Of a stretch of 64,000 nucleotides of DNA, positions 43,896 through 54,847 are shown piece by piece. Position numbers and translations under genes: made by a program. Under the pieces are notes generated by a model, which saw only the letters and a list, made by a program, of their open reading frames with translations, had not been told where the DNA came from and did no database searches. Position 1 is the stretch's first letter. Every line of letters starts with the position of its first letter. This stretch comes from Acinetobacter seifertii (lineage in GTDB: Bacteria; Pseudomonadota; Gammaproteobacteria; Pseudomonadales; Moraxellaceae), in NCBI RefSeq assembly GCF_000368065.1, contig NZ_KB851202.1, positions 49,038 to 113,037 of the forward strand, written 5' to 3'.

Positions 43896-43987
43896 TGTAG
43901 CAACTTACTACAGCTTTTATGTATGACTATGCTTTAAAATGGATTTTTTCATCAGCGCTGATTTAAAGCATGTAGCAACTTGCTACA
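43896..43987. promoter_or_regulatory. Two parS-like palindromes downstream of rep
   Basis: TGTAGCAACTTACTACA (43896-43912, one mismatch) and TGTAGCAACTTGCTACA (43971-43987). They copy the palindromes flanking parAB, giving four sites within 4 kb. Confidence 0.62.
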
Positions 43988-44129
43988 TTTCTTATCCGGG
44001 ACCGGATTTAATGCAATATTTGAAAAAGTACAATCGCAGTGACAAATAAAGTCCCATCACTCTGGAAGTTTTTGATCATCAAACTAAACTATACTTATGA
44101 TTATAAAAAAATAGACTGATGGATTCTGC

Positions 44130-44980
44130 ATGACCCTGGTGTCACTGCAACAGCTACAAAAACAACTTTGGAATATTGCCAATATGTTGCGTAGCAGCAT
44201 GGTGGAAAACGAATTTCGAGATGACATCTTGGTTGTTATTTTCTTTAAATACCTGTCAGAAAGCGGTGAACTTTGCCGATGAGCTGTTAGCCGGTGAAGA
44301 TGTTATATCCTTGAGCTGGATGAAAACAATCTTGAGCATGTGACATAATCGAAGAAATTAAAAAGAACACTATTTGAAGAAGCGTGCTATGCCTTAACCC
44401 TAAAACAACTATTTTATAGCCTTGTGCATCGTGGCTGTAGGGCATTCATTCTGGATGATTTACTGCACCCTTAAGTCAATTAAACAAAGTAATCTGGGCA
44501 CTGATTCTGCCGATGACTTTCCCACCTATTTGAAGACCCAGGATCTGAACTTTACTAAACTCGGCAATAATACCAGTAACCGTAATTAACTGGTGGTAAA
44601 AGTTCTCAGTCATTGAGATGATATTGATTTTGATATTTTCAATTCCGAAGCTGATGTAGTGGGGTATGTCCACGAATACCGGATTGGCGAGTCTGCTTCC
44701 GGTGCTGGAAAGAAACCCGGCGAGTTCTATACCCCGCAAAAAGTGTCAACCTTATCGTCCAAGATGGTCACCCAAGGTAAAGAGCGCTTACTTCTCGTGT
44801 ATGACCCGACCTGCGGTTCAGGTTACTTGCTGCTGTGGGTGAAGAATGAAGGTAAATATGTGGAGAGATGATTTACCGTCAAGGACAAGATTAAGCTGTT
44901 TGAACGGGATTGTGGGTTTAGCTGTCTGCTGGTGAAAACGCGGTAGCTGATTGAGCAGTTTTATGTCGGGTTTGAAAAGT
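44130..44980 (+). pseudogene. Type I restriction-modification methyltransferase hsdM, decayed
   Basis: Pieces of HsdM appear in changing frames. The N-terminal part reads LQKQLWNIANMLRSSMVENE and FKYLSESGEL. After several frameshifts and stops the catalytic region appears as EYRIGESASGAGKKPGEFYT and VYDPTCGSGYLLLWV, the latter being the S-adenosylmethionine motif. No hsdS or hsdR frame is intact nearby. The end coordinate is approximate. The gene is non-functional and marks an earlier defence locus on the plasmid. Confidence 0.8.
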
Positions 44981-44999
44981 AGATAGTGATGTGATCCGG

Positions 45000-45449
45000 C
45001 AAGATAAGATTTAAGCCAGTCCAGATCATGCCCGATCAGAGATCGTATTTAACCGATGGACTTATGTCCAAAAAAGAAAGCAAAAGGATCATATACCCAT
45101 AATGTATGCTGGCTTTTTCTCTAGAAAATAGCCTAAGCATGACACCGATTATTCAGCTTATAAATCCGCAATAGTTAGTCAGGGTATCCATATCTTTGAA
45201 AACAACTGAATAACGTCATTGAAATTGGAGGCTATCTTGGGTCTATTTTATAGGTTTAGCTAAGTTTAAAATTTTTATTCAATAACTTGTCGTGATTTTA
45301 CTGAGTAGCTTATGCATCGGCACACTCAAACCTGAGGTTTAAAAAATAGCATTCATCGAGTTTATTAGACATGAATTTATTAACTTATTTATCAAATATA
45401 TTATAAAATATATATCTATTCACAATAGCAATAGTTTGGGATCAGGTCT
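45000..45449. other. About 450 bp without a gene
   Basis: Short coding-like scraps at the left may still belong to the decayed hsdM locus. The right part is AT-rich and should contain the promoter of the diguanylate cyclase gene. No clear motif was found. Confidence 0.35.
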
Positions 45450-46694
45450 TTGAAACAGATTCTCTTGGCACTTAAATTAAATCTTCGCAAACTGATTCTG
45501 ATTTCGACTATCCTCAGTGTTTCGTGTTTATTTATTGTTTCTGTATTTATTCTCAATTATGTCATTAAAGACCAATTAATTCAGAATTCACTTTTAGTGA
45601 ATGTCAAATATGCCTCAAAGGTTGCCAACAGCGCAGATCAGCATTTCGATGATATGCTCAAAGAATTAAAGTATAGTGCTGAGCTGTTAGGGCAAGATTT
45701 TTCTAATCCCCAATTAATCCAAGAGGAAGCAAAGCGTCTTAAACATCAATCCAACAAATTTAACAGTGTATTGGTTGTGGATAAGCAAAGCAGAGTTATT
45801 TCTTTTGCACCGCAAAGTTTAAACTTGAGTCCTCATATTTTATATAAAACAGTGGGAATTACTGAATCCTTAAAGAATAAAAGCACTTATATTTCTCCCC
45901 CTTATTGGTCAGTTAAACATAATCTAATTGTACTGCTATCTCAACCGATCTATGACCGCAAGAAAAAATATCAGGGCATGGTGGGGGGCACGATTTATTT
46001 ACAAAAAAATAATCTGATCCAGAAAATGCTTTCTACCGAATATGACTTTAAGAAAAGTTATATGTATGTCATTGATCAGGATAATCGAATTATTTTTCAT
46101 CCCGATCCAAGCAGAATCGGAGAGAAAATTATCAATAATACCGGACTGGATTATATGATCCGTACCCGGCTGGGGAGTGTCCGGTTAATCAATAGTCGGG
46201 GAATCGAAAATTTGGCCGGTTTTGCCTACATTCCCAGTGTGAACTGGATTGTCGTCTCCCAGCAACCGACGGAAGAGTTGTTCAGGCAGGCTAATGTTAT
46301 TCTTTTAAAAGTCTCCGTCGGTATTTTAATTTTTTATATTTTTATTTTTATTATTGTCTGGAGAATGTCGCGCTTTATTTCTTCACCGTTAAATAGCTTG
46401 GCAAAAATGGCCAGCATGCTCAATCAGCCTGACATTCAGGAGAACATTAAACAAGTTGATCCTTGGTATTTTGAGGTTTTAAAGTTTAGAACCTCATTGT
46501 TACTTAGCTCGCAAACCTTTAGTGAGAAGATTGCTGAATTGCGTCAACATGTGAATACTGATCCACTAACTGGTTTATATAACAGGCGGGGGATGCAAAT
46601 ATTTTTAAAAGAAGTGATGAACTTAGGACGAGATTTTGCTGTGCTAGCGATTGATATCGGTAAGCGTCCGCTGAATCCCATGCCTATTTTTTAA
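45450..46694 (+). pseudogene. Membrane sensor diguanylate cyclase, truncated by IS66
   Basis: The N-terminus has a membrane helix (LILISTILSVSCLFIVSVFI), then a periplasmic dCache-type sensor (about 40-280), a second membrane helix (VSVGILIFYIFIFIIVWRM) and a HAMP-like linker. A GGDEF domain begins TDPLTGLYNRRGMQIFL and stops right after FAVLAIDIGK, where IS66 DNA starts. The GGDEF active site is lost, so it cannot make cyclic di-GMP. A truncated sensor could still be inserted in the membrane. Confidence 0.85.
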
Positions 46695-48132
46695 TTTTGG
46701 TCGGATTCCCAGCGGTGTGGCAGTAATTCTTCTATTTGGGTCACTTTATGCGTCGGCAGCCTTTTCAGCACATCACTTAAATAGGCATACGGATCCAGTC
46801 CATTCAGCTTTGCTGACTGGATTAAAGTCATGATATTGGCAGCTCGTTGGCCGCTGCGCAGCGAGCCAGCAAACAGCCAGTTCTTACGTCCCAACGCCCA
46901 GGGGCGCATCTGATTTTCAATCCAGTTATTATCTATAGGCAAATTACCATCATCCAGATAGCGGCAGAGTGCCTGCCAACGTTTTAGGCTGTAATTGATC
47001 GCCTTGGCAGTTGGAGAACTCGATGGCACCGTCAGATAATGTTGGTTGAGCCATTCATACAGTTGTTGCATCACCGGTTGACTATGCTTTTGCCGATATT
47101 CGCGGCGATGTTCTGCTGTACCATCGGTCTTTTTCCTGAGTTCTGCTTCTATGGCATACAGTTTCTGAATCAGCACTAATGCCTGTTCAGCGATCTGACT
47201 TTTCCCGGTCACATGCAGTTCATGAAATTTACGACGTGCATGTGCCATGCAGCCCACCTCAATGACATCGCCTGATTTAAAGCGTGCTTTATAACCACTG
47301 TAATCATCACAGACCAGATGGCCCTGCCAGCCATTCAGGAACTCTTCTGCATGCTGACCTGAACGGCTATCCCGAAAGTCATAGATCACCGCTTGAACTG
47401 GATTGTACTGTGTGGTGGCATAGGCCCAGACATAACCTTTCTTCGGTTTTTTCTCATTCTCACCCATCCGCATAATGGTGACCGGCGTTTCATCGGCATG
47501 GATCACCCGCTGTTGCAGCACCACCTGTTTTAAGGCATTGGCCAGAGGTTCCAGTTCCACACCGCAGCGACCAATCCAGTCAGATAACGTGGATCTGGAC
47601 AGATCAATGCCCGCCCGCTGATAGATCAGGCGCTGACGGTACAGCGGCAAATGATCGGCATACTTCGATACCAGCACATGGCTGAGCAGTTCAGGACTGG
47701 CAATACCTTTATCAATCACATAGGCGGGCATCGCTTGCTGAGTCAGGGTGTCACACTGATCACAGACCCATTTGCCACGTACATGCTGTTCCTTATAGAA
47801 CTGTGCCGGTCTGAAATGCAGTTTTTCACTGATATCTTCGCCGATACGACGTAACTGGCAGCCACAACTGCATTGGGTTGATGCAGGTTCATGCTCAATA
47901 CGGATGGTGTGTAGATGATCGGGTAGCAGTCGACGTTTAGGTTTGTTGACTGTGGCTTTCTGTGTTGCTGCATCGGTTTATCTGCATTCAGCCGCTCCAG
48001 TTCCAGATCGACTGCTGCGATATCTTCTTCGACGGCCTCATCCCACAGATGGATTTGTTTTGCGGTGAGATGTTCGTTTTTACTACCGAATTTGTGCTGT
48101 TTAAACAGCGCCAGTTCATGCTCGTATTTTTG
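46660..48132 (-). mobile_element. Partial IS66-family element
   Basis: The left boundary is the typical IS66 terminus GTAAGCG, located inside the diguanylate cyclase gene. The element is read on the minus strand. The half with tnpA, tnpB and the start of tnpC is missing; similarity stops abruptly near 48132, so no second inverted repeat is present. It cannot move by itself. Confidence 0.85.
46691..48132 (-). pseudogene. IS66 TnpC transposase, truncated and frameshifted
   Basis: Reading from 48132 down, QKYEHELALFKQHKFGSKNE begins inside TnpC. After LNADK one base is missing (about 47977) and the product continues in another frame as ATQKATVNKPKRRLLPDH. It then runs through the zinc-binding CSCGCQL and CDQCD to the transposase core (VIHADETPV, LVCDDYSGYKA and the E in NWIENQMRPWALGRKNW). 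The N-terminal leucine-zipper part is lost. Confidence 0.85.
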
Positions 48133-48296
48133 ATAACAGAAAACTAAAAAAAAGTGGAAGAATATTTGAAATTTAGATCAACTTTAATAAGAAAAACCTA
48201 TGTATTTGTTGATAATTGTAATTTTAAGAAGATTTGATTGATTAATTAAATGAATTTTCATATACAAAGATATGCTCATTTTTTATATCGATAAAA

Positions 48297-48761
48297 ATGT
48301 TAAAATTTGACTATTTAGTAAAAAATATAGAGATTTTTATGGGGCAATTTATAATGCCCTTTTGCTTTGGTCGAAAAAATGTTCAACTTGAGATAGTAAA
48401 AATCAACTCAGAATTACTGAAAATCAAAAAGATTAAACAGAGTCAGAAAGCCGTAGTACAAGCAAAGTTCAAAGCAATCTACGTCAAAATTTGGCAAAAA
48501 ATCTTGCTATTGATGCAAACGGAGCCTGGCTTACGTGTGCATTCTAATTATGTTGCAATCTTACAGTTGATACATAATCTTGATGATTTTATCGAAAAAT
48601 CACAGCAACACTTGTGCTTTGAAAGGAAAGCTCAGAAAGAGCTGGATGCTAAATTTTTTGCTCGATTTTTTAAGCTAACAAAGAATTCAATAAAAGATCA
48701 ACTTTTACAAAATTGTTCAGATCGTAATGAATTTAGACAATGCAATGTGATAAAAAATTAA
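48297..48761 (+). CDS. Small first gene of the recombinase operon, 154 aa
   Basis: Not recognised. It is basic and helical throughout, with a lysine-rich first half (LLKIKKIKQSQKAVVQAKFK) and no membrane segment or enzyme motif. It ends 6 bp before the 781-aa gene and must be cotranscribed with it. By analogy with Tn554-like and other multi-recombinase elements, where a small partner protein assists strand exchange or target choice, it may be an accessory DNA-binding factor. It could also be what remains of a longer gene whose upstream part was lost at the IS66 junction. Confidence 0.6.
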   Translation: MLKFDYLVKNIEIFMGQFIMPFCFGRKNVQLEIVKINSELLKIKKIKQSQKAVVQAKFKAIYVKIWQKILLLMQTEPGLRVHSNYVAILQLIHNLDDFIEKSQQHLCFERKAQKELDAKFFARFFKLTKNSIKDQLLQNCSDRNEFRQCNVIKN

Positions 48762-48767
48762 GCGAAA

Positions 48768-51113
48768 ATGAATATGCCGAAGATTGACGCAGAAGAGCAC
48801 TTTTTAGATTTAGCAGAAAAATTCCAAAAAGATTATTGTCTGTTACGTGATCTTGTTGTGAATACACAATTTATTGATCTATCAGATGATTTGTATAAAG
48901 AAGTCTACGCGCTATACAAATTAGCACAACAAATTTATAGCTATATATCAGGCTCCAGACAGATCGGTAAGTATTCTTTTTTGGCTGCTTTGAGTTATTT
49001 TTCATGTCCGAATATTAGTAATACTCAAGAGTTGTCGTCTGTACGTTATTTGATTTTGCAAGCGAGTTTTTTAACATATCGGCAGTATCAAGAATTTGCA
49101 AAAATTGATAAAGCTGAGAATAAGCAAAAACATGTTTGTGATCTCTTTCGCTATGTATCACGATATGTTCTGGATTCTAATCATGCTGAATTATTTCAAG
49201 AATGCAGTGAGCTACTAAATCGCTATGTCATGTACGAACGTAACTTGAAAAAGGAGGATCGTAATCAACTTTTTAATATTAAAGATTTCAAACAAGTACA
49301 AGCCATAGAGTATTTATCGGCTCTATTAATAATTTTTAAAAGACTTGATGATCGTCGTGTTGTTCATCGTCAGCGTAAGTCAAAAAAAAGTAAAGTTTTG
49401 CAATGGCCGACGAAAAATGAACTCAAAAAATTTCGTGAAATTAAAACGGGTAAGCAAGTAGATATTGGACATAACGCAAAGATCAGTATTTATGATGCCG
49501 CTCTTCACAAAGATGAAGAGGGTGAAGTTGATCTATTAGATCCTGAAATGGAGTTTTATTCAGAAGATGAAAAGTCTAAAAATTTAAATTATATACTCAG
49601 CGATAATGCGACGCATCTAATGCGGCATCGCCAGCGCCGTCATGCTCCTTTTGTTACAAATCCACATTATTTGGCGCCAGATATACTGAAGCAAATTGTT
49701 TATGTGTTGAGAACCGAGTTATCCGGGCACTGGAGGGATGCTGCAATCGCTGCAGCATGTTTATTGTCACTTTTGACGGGATTATCACCCGTCGCACTGA
49801 TGGATTTTAACGAGCTTATTCAAGATGGAATTTTGATCCAAAATGGTTCAAGTAGACGTCGCGAATATTTACTCAAATTAAATCTTAAAATTACAGAGCA
49901 GAAGATTAAGAGCTTAAATCATGTGCGGTGGAATGAAGTGATGACACATCAACTACATTTACCTTCTGCTTGGTTTGACTATATAGAACAAGCATCGAAT
50001 CCACTAATTTCATCAACACACATTAATACGAAACTTAAGAATTGGCTTGATAATCGGTTTGTAGGTTCGATCACTGTAGAAAAACTGCAGGCTCAATTAT
50101 ATTTTCATATATATTATGAAACATATAATGAATATCTTGCTCATGTAATTGCTGGGCGGGATAGTCAGCATCACATGCCTGGTATCTATTATGGCGGGCT
50201 ACCGAAAACTCAACTCAGTAGCACATATCTAGCCTTTTTAGAAAAAGCACTTACACCACATTCCACACATTTTACTGAAGACACGGCTGAACTAAAAATA
50301 TTGCAACAACAATTCAAAGTGCAATCTGCATTATCTATAGGAAGGATAGGGAGCCAACTGGCACTTGAACCCAATTTTGTGAAAGAGCAATTCCATATTT
50401 TACATAGACATTGTCACGAAAACATCCAAGAAGATAAGCACATTATTAATCAACTTAATGCATATGCGTGTTGGATGTGGCATATCAGTTTGTTGAGTTT
50501 GGCAAGTCGGCCTAAAAAAAACCTGTTGGGGAATTTGGATGATTATTGTGTTGAGCTCAAGCTTTTATATGTGAATGATAAAAAAAATAGTAAAGCAAGA
50601 AAAGATGGTCGTTTTATCCCTTTATCTGATTTTTTCATAAAAACACTGCAAAATTACACTGCCTTTTTAGAACAAATTATTGAAGCGTACGGTTCATTTT
50701 TTAGACAAGTCTTTGCAAAGAAGAAGATAACTGTAAATGATCTTTTTGGTAAGGTCATTTTTAGTAAAGATATTTTGCCGATAACTGTCAAAGAATGGCA
50801 GAGCAGGAAAATTAAGTTAATCCCTTTATCGAGAAAATGGGTGAATTCATATATGCAAGGAGTCTTTCCAAAGAATATGTATTCGAATTGGTTACGTCAT
50901 TTTGACATGAACTTTTTGATGCATGAGCAGCAAGAGGGTAAACCAGCATTAGCTTTTCACTTAATTCAGGCCCTGTATGGTCATGACCAACGTGACCGAG
51001 AGGCTTTTCATCCGCATTCTTCACTTATCCCGAATGTCTATGTACAGCAAGCCCGCCAGCAATTGCAAGATAATGTCAAATCTTTATCGATTAAACACTT
51101 AGAGCGAAAATAG
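48768..51113 (+). CDS. Large protein with degenerate tyrosine-recombinase features, 781 aa
   Basis: The C-terminal 430 residues resemble a tyrosine recombinase catalytic domain that has lost residues. SLLTGLSPVALMDF sits where box I normally has an Arg. YSNWLRHFDMNFLMH resembles the HxLRH box. LIQALYGHDQRDREAFHPHS resembles the LGH box, with no clear Tyr nucleophile. The N-terminal 350 residues are helical with no recognised fold. It is probably a structural or targeting partner of the 1066-aa recombinase encoded 4 bp later. Certainty on fold is moderate and on role low. Confidence 0.65.
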   Translation: MNMPKIDAEEHFLDLAEKFQKDYCLLRDLVVNTQFIDLSDDLYKEVYALYKLAQQIYSYISGSRQIGKYSFLAALSYFSCPNISNTQELSSVRYLILQASFLTYRQYQEFAKIDKAENKQKHVCDLFRYVSRYVLDSNHAELFQECSELLNRYVMYERNLKKEDRNQLFNIKDFKQVQAIEYLSALLIIFKRLDDRRVVHRQRKSKKSKVLQWPTKNELKKFREIKTGKQVDIGHNAKISIYDAALHKDEEGEVDLLDPEMEFYSEDEKSKNLNYILSDNATHLMRHRQRRHAPFVTNPHYLAPDILKQIVYVLRTELSGHWRDAAIAAACLLSLLTGLSPVALMDFNELIQDGILIQNGSSRRREYLLKLNLKITEQKIKSLNHVRWNEVMTHQLHLPSAWFDYIEQASNPLISSTHINTKLKNWLDNRFVGSITVEKLQAQLYFHIYYETYNEYLAHVIAGRDSQHHMPGIYYGGLPKTQLSSTYLAFLEKALTPHSTHFTEDTAELKILQQQFKVQSALSIGRIGSQLALEPNFVKEQFHILHRHCHENIQEDKHIINQLNAYACWMWHISLLSLASRPKKNLLGNLDDYCVELKLLYVNDKKNSKARKDGRFIPLSDFFIKTLQNYTAFLEQIIEAYGSFFRQVFAKKKITVNDLFGKVIFSKDILPITVKEWQSRKIKLIPLSRKWVNSYMQGVFPKNMYSNWLRHFDMNFLMHEQQEGKPALAFHLIQALYGHDQRDREAFHPHSSLIPNVYVQQARQQLQDNVKSLSIKHLERK

Positions 51114-51117
51114 TTGT

Positions 51118-54100
51118 ATGCAAAAAATCAAAGAACTAATAAAACCACAACTAGATGATCTATTTGTTGATATTCATAAAATGGTGAAAAAGTCGCTAGA
51201 TAGACAGCCTTCTCCACCTGAAGTATTGACGAAAGAAATGCAGCAAAAACTTGATCAGCAGATCGCTGAAAAATGGCATGACATTAAAGATAGTGTTGAT
51301 TGTTTGAGTCAAAAGTTGAGCCGAGACGAACAATCAAAACTGATGCAATTTACTGAAGATGAATTTAATAAAAGAAGGAAGCAATTCAACCAGAATGTAG
51401 ATAAAAAATCATACAGAATTAAGTTAAATCCACATACTAAACGGATCGTACTGCCTAGAAAAATTGAGAGTACAGAGTCACGGTTAGAACAGGGGCATCT
51501 ACATATCCATGTACTTAAGGAATTAAGGCAGTATTGGCAAGATTCATTTGAATATTGGAATGAACCAAAGTACTTATGGGGAAATTTATGCTTAAGTTTT
51601 ATATATATTTCAGGCTGTGCAGATGAACAGCATTTGATTGCTATTCAGAAGCAATTGCAGGAGGCCATTGAGCTTGGTACAGATCTGAATTGTTTTCGGT
51701 TATACCATTCGGACTACAAAAAAATCACTAATCCATTGTTACTACATTATCGTGTTGAAAACTCTCAATATGGCAACGATGTAGAACAGGGAAAGTTGTA
51801 CCAATGGAAACATGTTTTTTTAAACCCATATGCGCAGTTCATTTTGCAATATTTAAAAAAGTTGAAAGCTACTCAGAAAGAATTTTGTCTGCAACATTCA
51901 GTTGAAGATTGTATTTTAGAAAGCTTGAGTAAGATAGGCAGGAAAAAAAGTCTTGGGGATCTGCAATATCAAATTAAACGCCGTGGATTTCGTGCATTTA
52001 ATGATGTGCAAATGGTACTCGAATTTAATCCAAACCTCAGCATAGATATATTTTTGAGTAATGTGCTTCAGCAAGAGATTAATACTGTCGCTTTAAGGCC
52101 ATCCGAATTTAGATTGCTGTGGAATAATGATTACAATCAAGTCACAGAACCAGATAATCGCCCTATTCATTTTGAACAAGAGCAGTTACTTCCTGAAGTT
52201 CCGACTGTTCAAAGCAAATTACAAACGATTCCGTATGAGTTGATGTTGTTTGGTCAAAAGAAACGTAAAGGTCAAAAAGTTGAGCGTTTAGATAAAAAGA
52301 GGAATAAAGAAGAACGCACGCTACGTTTTTGGCAAGAAACTAGAAGGGTGTTAGAGGAGAAGATAGTTGATGCTAATACGGAGGAAAAGTCTTTAATTGA
52401 TGCTCAACTACGCTTAATTCACTGGTTAATGCATTTAAAAAAACGAGGGCTTCAATTATCAACTATTGAAAGCTACTTAGGATCGTTTGGCAAAGAATTT
52501 ATATTTGAGATTTGGCTCAATAAATTAGATTTAAAGCAACAATCCATAGATGACTATGAGGATTTATATCGGCAGCTATTGAAATACAGCAGTGAACGTG
52601 ATGAAAAAGCAGTTCAACGAGATTCGGTGAAAGGAAAAACCTCTCGTAAGATGCACCAAAGCGCAGAATACCGTTTTGGTCGCCTAAAAGATTTTCATCA
52701 ATTCTGTATAGAGAATTATGATGCTCCAGGGGTATTGGTGTTACAGAATTCAAGTTTTAAGCATTTACAAATTTGCAATGCACGGCTAGTGAGTCCTTTG
52801 CTATTTGGCAAATTATTGGAAAAACTAGAAAATTTAAGTCAAGAGCCAACGGCATCAGAGTGGGTCGATCATCTGAGTTGTTTAAAGCTGATGTATTTAC
52901 TAAGTTATAGAACTGGACTTCGATTAAATGAAGTTCGTTGTCTTAAAATACAAGATATTATTTGCCCAGAGCTACTTTATAAAGAAAAAGAAAATACAGT
53001 TTTTAATAATATCACGCTTCATATCCAAGACAATTCATATCGCCGTCTGAAAACGCGAAGTGCGAATCGTCAAATACCATTGAAAATTGCATTGTCAGAA
53101 CATGAGTTTTTAGTAGTACAACGTTACATACAACATCGTTATGAGCAATATTTGGTTAATCAGCAGGATGATCTACTTTTTAGTGTGAATCATCGTGTAT
53201 TAACTGATCAATGTATCAGCAAAATTACAGTAGATTTGTTTAGTCAAATATTAGGTATGCATCATGGCTTTAGTTTTCATACATTACGCCACAGTGCTGC
53301 TAACTATCTAGCAATAACTTTGCTCGGTTCAAAAGAAATGATCAAGACCTACACAGATTGTCCTTGGGTAAAAGCAAAAAAGATGAGGGATTTATTGTTT
53401 GGTATGAAAGCACGTGCTCAAGAAGAGATTATTCAACATAAATGGCAGGTGCTCGCCTCTTGGATGGGGCATAGCAGTATTGAGCAAACGGCTTCAAATT
53501 ACCTTCATGTTTTGGATTTATTAGCAGTCGATCGAATTTATAATTCGCCGTGTATCATTTCAAAAAAAGTATTAGAACAGTGTTTTAGTCCAGTGAAGTC
53601 AAGTACAGACTACATAAACCTAAATCGTTATACTCAGCAGCAGAAATGGTTTAATTCTTATCAGCAAACACAGCCAGTTCCGATGGCTGGCCGACAAGAA
53701 AAGAAGTTTAGTATAGAGAAGAGTACTCTGACACCTTTTCAACGTTTGATAAGTTTTAGAGAAGGTCGTTTAAGCGAAGATACCCAAGCTCAAGAATGGA
53801 TGCAACGATGTCAATGGATGAGCACTAAATGGATGGATCGCCAAAAATTTAATTTAAAAACGAATTATGTTTATAGTAAGAATTTAGAAGAGAGTTGGTT
53901 TGATGAACTTTACGAAAAGGCTAAAAAACTGACTCGTCCAGATGAAATAATTCCTCTCCTTGATTTTCATTATAAAGATGATAGGCAGCAAGATGCACTG
54001 AAAGAAAAGAACATGGTTAAGGCGCTTAAAATATTATTATTATTTGGAAAACTGCGTAAGAATTTTCTACATTTTCAATGCCGAATGAAAGGTGATGAGC

Positions 54101-54318
54101 AACAAATTGTTAATTTTATTACTGGTATAGAGCCAATGTTAGGAGATCATCTATATTTAGAAAAACAAAACTACCCAGTTAATTTGGATGCTCCTGAGCG
54201 AACCGTTAAATTTAGTTTTCAAAGAGTTGTCGGCTCTAACAAAAAAAATGTTACTCCGCTGGTTATATTTAATTTAATGTTAAAAATGATGCAAAAAGAT
54301 GAACTCTGGATCAAATAG
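51118..54318 (+). CDS. Very large tyrosine recombinase, 1066 aa
   Basis: The catalytic domain lies at about residues 590-800 with all key residues visible: Arg in LLSYRTGLRLNEVRCL, Lys in RRLKTRSANRQIPL, HTLRHSAANYLA, then LASWMGHSSIEQTASNYLHV with the Tyr nucleophile. It is flanked by about 580 N-terminal and 260 C-terminal residues of unknown fold, which makes it two to three times longer than XerC/D-type enzymes. It is the third gene of a tight 154-781-1066 operon. GInt islands also carry sets of large recombinases, but I cannot confirm membership. Confidence 0.85.
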   Translation: MQKIKELIKPQLDDLFVDIHKMVKKSLDRQPSPPEVLTKEMQQKLDQQIAEKWHDIKDSVDCLSQKLSRDEQSKLMQFTEDEFNKRRKQFNQNVDKKSYRIKLNPHTKRIVLPRKIESTESRLEQGHLHIHVLKELRQYWQDSFEYWNEPKYLWGNLCLSFIYISGCADEQHLIAIQKQLQEAIELGTDLNCFRLYHSDYKKITNPLLLHYRVENSQYGNDVEQGKLYQWKHVFLNPYAQFILQYLKKLKATQKEFCLQHSVEDCILESLSKIGRKKSLGDLQYQIKRRGFRAFNDVQMVLEFNPNLSIDIFLSNVLQQEINTVALRPSEFRLLWNNDYNQVTEPDNRPIHFEQEQLLPEVPTVQSKLQTIPYELMLFGQKKRKGQKVERLDKKRNKEERTLRFWQETRRVLEEKIVDANTEEKSLIDAQLRLIHWLMHLKKRGLQLSTIESYLGSFGKEFIFEIWLNKLDLKQQSIDDYEDLYRQLLKYSSERDEKAVQRDSVKGKTSRKMHQSAEYRFGRLKDFHQFCIENYDAPGVLVLQNSSFKHLQICNARLVSPLLFGKLLEKLENLSQEPTASEWVDHLSCLKLMYLLSYRTGLRLNEVRCLKIQDIICPELLYKEKENTVFNNITLHIQDNSYRRLKTRSANRQIPLKIALSEHEFLVVQRYIQHRYEQYLVNQQDDLLFSVNHRVLTDQCISKITVDLFSQILGMHHGFSFHTLRHSAANYLAITLLGSKEMIKTYTDCPWVKAKKMRDLLFGMKARAQEEIIQHKWQVLASWMGHSSIEQTASNYLHVLDLLAVDRIYNSPCIISKKVLEQCFSPVKSSTDYINLNRYTQQQKWFNSYQQTQPVPMAGRQEKKFSIEKSTLTPFQRLISFREGRLSEDTQAQEWMQRCQWMSTKWMDRQKFNLKTNYVYSKNLEESWFDELYEKAKKLTRPDEIIPLLDFHYKDDRQQDALKEKNMVKALKILLLFGKLRKNFLHFQCRMKGDEQQIVNFITGIEPMLGDHLYLEKQNYPVNLDAPERTVKFSFQRVVGSNKKNVTPLVIFNLMLKMMQKDELWIK

Positions 54319-54420
54319 CCTAAGCATCTTAAAAAGGGGAAATTTAAAAGCTTTAGCATGACAGTTTCGTCACTGGATTTTAAACAATAGTGTAAATTGG
54401 TAAATCGCTGAGCTAAAGTG

Positions 54421-54800
54421 TTGTAGTCCGGTAATCCCCCCCCAAAATAATCGAGTTTAAAAGTAGAAAATCCAATAAACTTGATTTAAGGAGATTTTCT
54501 ATGAAAACATCTAAGTATTCAGACAGCCTAATCATGAATATTTTGAAGCAAGCTGAAGCAGGAACCCCCATACCGAACTTTTGCCGCGAACATGGTATGA
54601 GCTCTGCTACATTCTACAAGTGGAAGTCCAAACATGGCAGTATGGATCTTTCAATGATGACGCGACCTAAAGAACTTGAGGCTGAAAATGTCCGTTTAAA
54701 ACGCATGTATGCTGATGAGCGGCTCAAGTCAGACATCTTGCAAGATGCGCTTTTAAAAAGTTGAACCGTACCGCGGGTTTGTCTGAGAGTCAATATTCTG
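54421..54800 (+). mobile_element. IS3-family remnant, orfA only
   Basis: The frame 54501-54764 (87 aa) is an IS3 orfA: a helix-turn-helix with GTPIPNFCREHGMSSATFYK and a leucine-zipper-like tail. AAGGAG precedes it. Only a few dozen bases follow before unrelated IS DNA begins, so orfB is gone. The left end is probably near TGTAGTCCGGTAATCCCCC (about 54420). Confidence 0.75.
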
Positions 54801-54847
54801 AGATGAGAAGCATTGCTTCGTAAGACGTAGCGAAGCGTAGTGTCCCG

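Noticed and set aside
48148..48165. Extra iteron (AAAAGTGGAAG) near the recombinase operon
   Set aside because: Only 11 bases match and the TTGTCAC half is missing.
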